From Anaspis maculata (Eukaryota; Arthropoda; Insecta; Coleoptera; Scraptiidae): a stretch of DNA of 64,000 nt. How positions within the stretch are numbered: position 1 is the first letter of the stretch; every line of letters begins with the position of its first letter. Of this stretch, positions 62,058 to 64,000 are shown in pieces. Below the pieces are notes generated by a model. It was given only the letters and a program-made list of their open reading frames with translations. It was not told where the DNA came from and did not search any database. The DNA lies in contig OX421964.1 of NCBI GenBank assembly GCA_949128115.1, positions 20,360,892 to 20,424,891 of the forward strand, in the 5' to 3' direction. The position numbers and the translations under genes are program-made.

Positions 62058-64000
62058 GTATGTTTTTTTTTTTGGGGTAAAGATACAACAATATAGTGCG
62101 GCGGTTAGTAAGAACCACCTTGCATTTTGTGATAAAAGCATGAAATTTGGCACATACGCTCTACAGACTGTCCTTTACTATTTACGAGGTGGACCCACGA
62201 TGGAACCGCCGTGCAGCTGTCGGAATTGCCATTTGCCTACCTTCCAGGGGCAAAAACTGAAGTCGATTATCGAGCTGATTCAAAAGTGACGTCTATCAAT
62301 GCAGTAGACCTTCACAGTATAACTTCACCAAAACAGATGTCAATATTACAAAAGGAGGGAGAATGGGAGGGGATAGTTCTAGCCATGGCACAGATTTTTT
62401 TAATAGTTAATTTCGGACCTAATTGACAAGTTTGGTGTCGTTTCCGACTAAATTACATCTTCTGAGTTCAAATTGAGTGTTGTGATTGCAGTTTGAAAAA
62501 AATTTTTTGTTTTGTTGAAAAAAATATATTTCAGAAAAAAATCTTAGTCTTTTTTTATTTTGACATTGATCCTAATTCCGGGCATTCGAAGTGGAAATCC
62601 TTATTTAGTTCACCTCTTCAAAGCTTCCTGTACCTAAGAACCATGTACGAGACCTGATTTTCACTTTGACAAGATCGTGAGCCTCATTTGTTCCTAAAGT
62701 CGTAGAAGTAATATCCAATAATTTTATTAATTTTCATGTACGAATAGAGGTGTGCGTGCAAAGCCTTGCAGTTTGTGATAAAAGCTTGAAACTTGGCATA
62801 CATGGTCTATGGACTGTCCTTTACAATATAAGAGGTGCACCCATGACGTAACCGCCGTGCAGCTGTCAGAATCGCCGCGATACCTTTGCACGCACACTTC
62901 CATTCGTACATGAAAATGATTGCATAGTACTTTTACGACTTCAGGAACAAATGAGGCTCACGAACTTGTCAAAGTAAAAATCAGGTCTCGTACATGGTTT
63001 TCATGTGCAGGAAGCTTTGAAGAACTGAACTAAATAACGATTTCCACTTCGAATGCCTTGAATTAGAATAAAAGTCAAAATGAAAAAAGCCTAAATTTTT
63101 TTTCTGAAATATATTTTTTTTACAGAACAAAATCTTTTTTTTTCAAACTGCAATTACAACATTCAATTTGAATTCAGAAGATGTGATTCAGTCGGAAACG
63201 ATACCAAACTTATCAATTTGGTCCGAAATAACCAAATAAAAAAATCTGTGCCGCGGCTAGAACTATCCCCTCCCATTTCCCCTCCTCTTGTAATATTGAC
63301 ATCTGTTTTGGTGAACTTATATTGTGGAGGTCTACTGCATTGATTGACGTCACTTTCGAATCAGCTTGATAACCGACTTTAGTTTTTGCCCCTGGAAGGT
63401 AGGCAAATGATAATTCTGACAGTTGCACGGCGGTTCCATCGTGGGTCCGCCTCGTAAATGGCAAAGGAGAGTCTGTAGAGCGTATATGCCAAATTTCATG
63501 CTTTTATCACAGAATGCAAGGTTTCTCTGAAAAGTGGTCGTTAACCGCCGCACTAATAGGTGCTTTCCTTTTACAACCTAAACTAAGTATTCTGACCTAA
63601 GTTGTTAGTGGTCTCTTACTTTCGCGCATGTGATCTCTCGCTTTTTCTTTGTCTAACTTAGATCAAATCAGTGAGTTTTGTGGTAGAAGGAAAGCACCTA
63701 ATATTAGGTACCTACAATGTTGAAAAATTTGAGATGTAATAATTCCGAGTAAAAGTGATTTCTGAATACCTTTAAGCGTCGTTTATAATTCAGACTTTAG
63801 AGTTCTTGCTGTGCCAATGATGCAGCGAGATTTGATGTGCTGAACCATGCTATTGAACAGACTGTTCGTGAACAGTTGCATACTGTCACCTCAAGAATGA
63901 TGTTCATTTTGATAAAAAAGTATGAGTTGGTAACGACGGATATTCTACTGTTTTCCAAAAAAGCGCAACACCATGAACCCATTGACCGATTTTTTTTTTA
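62058..64000 (+). other. Start of the next intron
   Basis: From the GTATGT donor to the window end no further exon is recognised. Most of the first 1.5 kb is palindrome E. After 63556 the sequence is AT-rich and featureless. Confidence 0.5.
62096..63553. mobile_element. 1.46 kb palindromic element E in the intron (TA flanks)
   Basis: GTGCGGCGGTTA at the left and TAACCGCCGCAC at the right are complementary and bordered by TA (62094-62095 and 63554-63555). The arms match nearly throughout, for example ccaggggcaaaaactgaagt near 62247 against its complement near 63385. The loop (about 62750-62890) has its own inverted ends (GTACGAATAGAGGTGTGCGTG and a near-complement). It holds a third, diverged copy of the outer arm sequence (gcagtttgtgataaaagctt ... 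ccgccgtgcagctgtcag). It starts 38 bp after the exon's splice donor. Confidence 0.85.

Overview
The window looks like arthropod, probably insect, nuclear DNA from a repeat-rich genome. It is AT-rich, carries no prokaryote-style genes, and holds relics of two Ty3/Gypsy elements, several non-LTR retrotransposons (LINEs), a tRNA-headed SINE and many MITE or foldback elements. At the right end two exons with GT-AG borders join in frame. Species cannot be read from the sequence; a sap-feeding hemipteran is only a guess.

Layout. 0.2-4.5 kb: nested palindromic elements. 4.9-5.7 kb: a GC- and CpG-rich block that may be a promoter or 5' exon. 6.5-13.8 kb: copy 1 of an unclassified interspersed repeat, carrying a 1.4 kb palindrome, a 147 bp MITE and a 2.86 kb foldback composite. 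14.0-16.4 kb: a minus-strand LINE split by a MITE. 16.4-18.3 kb: a second foldback-type element. 18.7-25.4 kb: mostly non-coding, with a GC-rich block, two palindromes and a possible TATA promoter. 26.5-29.7 kb: a plus-strand Gypsy relic broken by a foldback element and a LINE tail. 29.9-32.7 kb: copy 2 of the 2.8 kb repeat, flanked by a 10 bp direct repeat and carrying a SINE. 34.2-37.4 kb: a minus-strand Gypsy relic split by a MITE. 40.35-45.0 kb: a minus-strand retroelement with reverse transcriptase, a Cys/His motif and a restriction-like endonuclease region, bounded by inverted repeats and split by a foldback element and a MITE. 45.6-46.6 kb: tandem repeat. 47.6-48.8 kb: 1.2 kb of pure (GT)n. 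49.4-52.7 kb: a 120 bp satellite with a 482 bp higher-order period. 52.9-57.7 kb: palindromes and a 253 bp tandem repeat. 58.2-59.9 kb: 1.73 kb of pure (GT)n. 60.1-62.06 kb: two exons of an unrecognised host gene, then a 1.46 kb palindrome in the following intron.

The main theme is palindromic DNA. About eighteen foldback or MITE-like inverted-repeat elements make up roughly 14 kb, many nested. Target duplications and empty-site comparisons order several insertions exactly. The most notable loci are the retroelement at 40.3-45.0 kb, where removing two nested elements and their TAA duplications restores the reading frame, and the foldback composite at 10.17-13.03 kb, with inverted arrays of a 15-16 bp repeat and a 10 bp target duplication. 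Apart from the two exons, I see no convincing host protein-coding sequence; all other coding traces are broken transposon genes.
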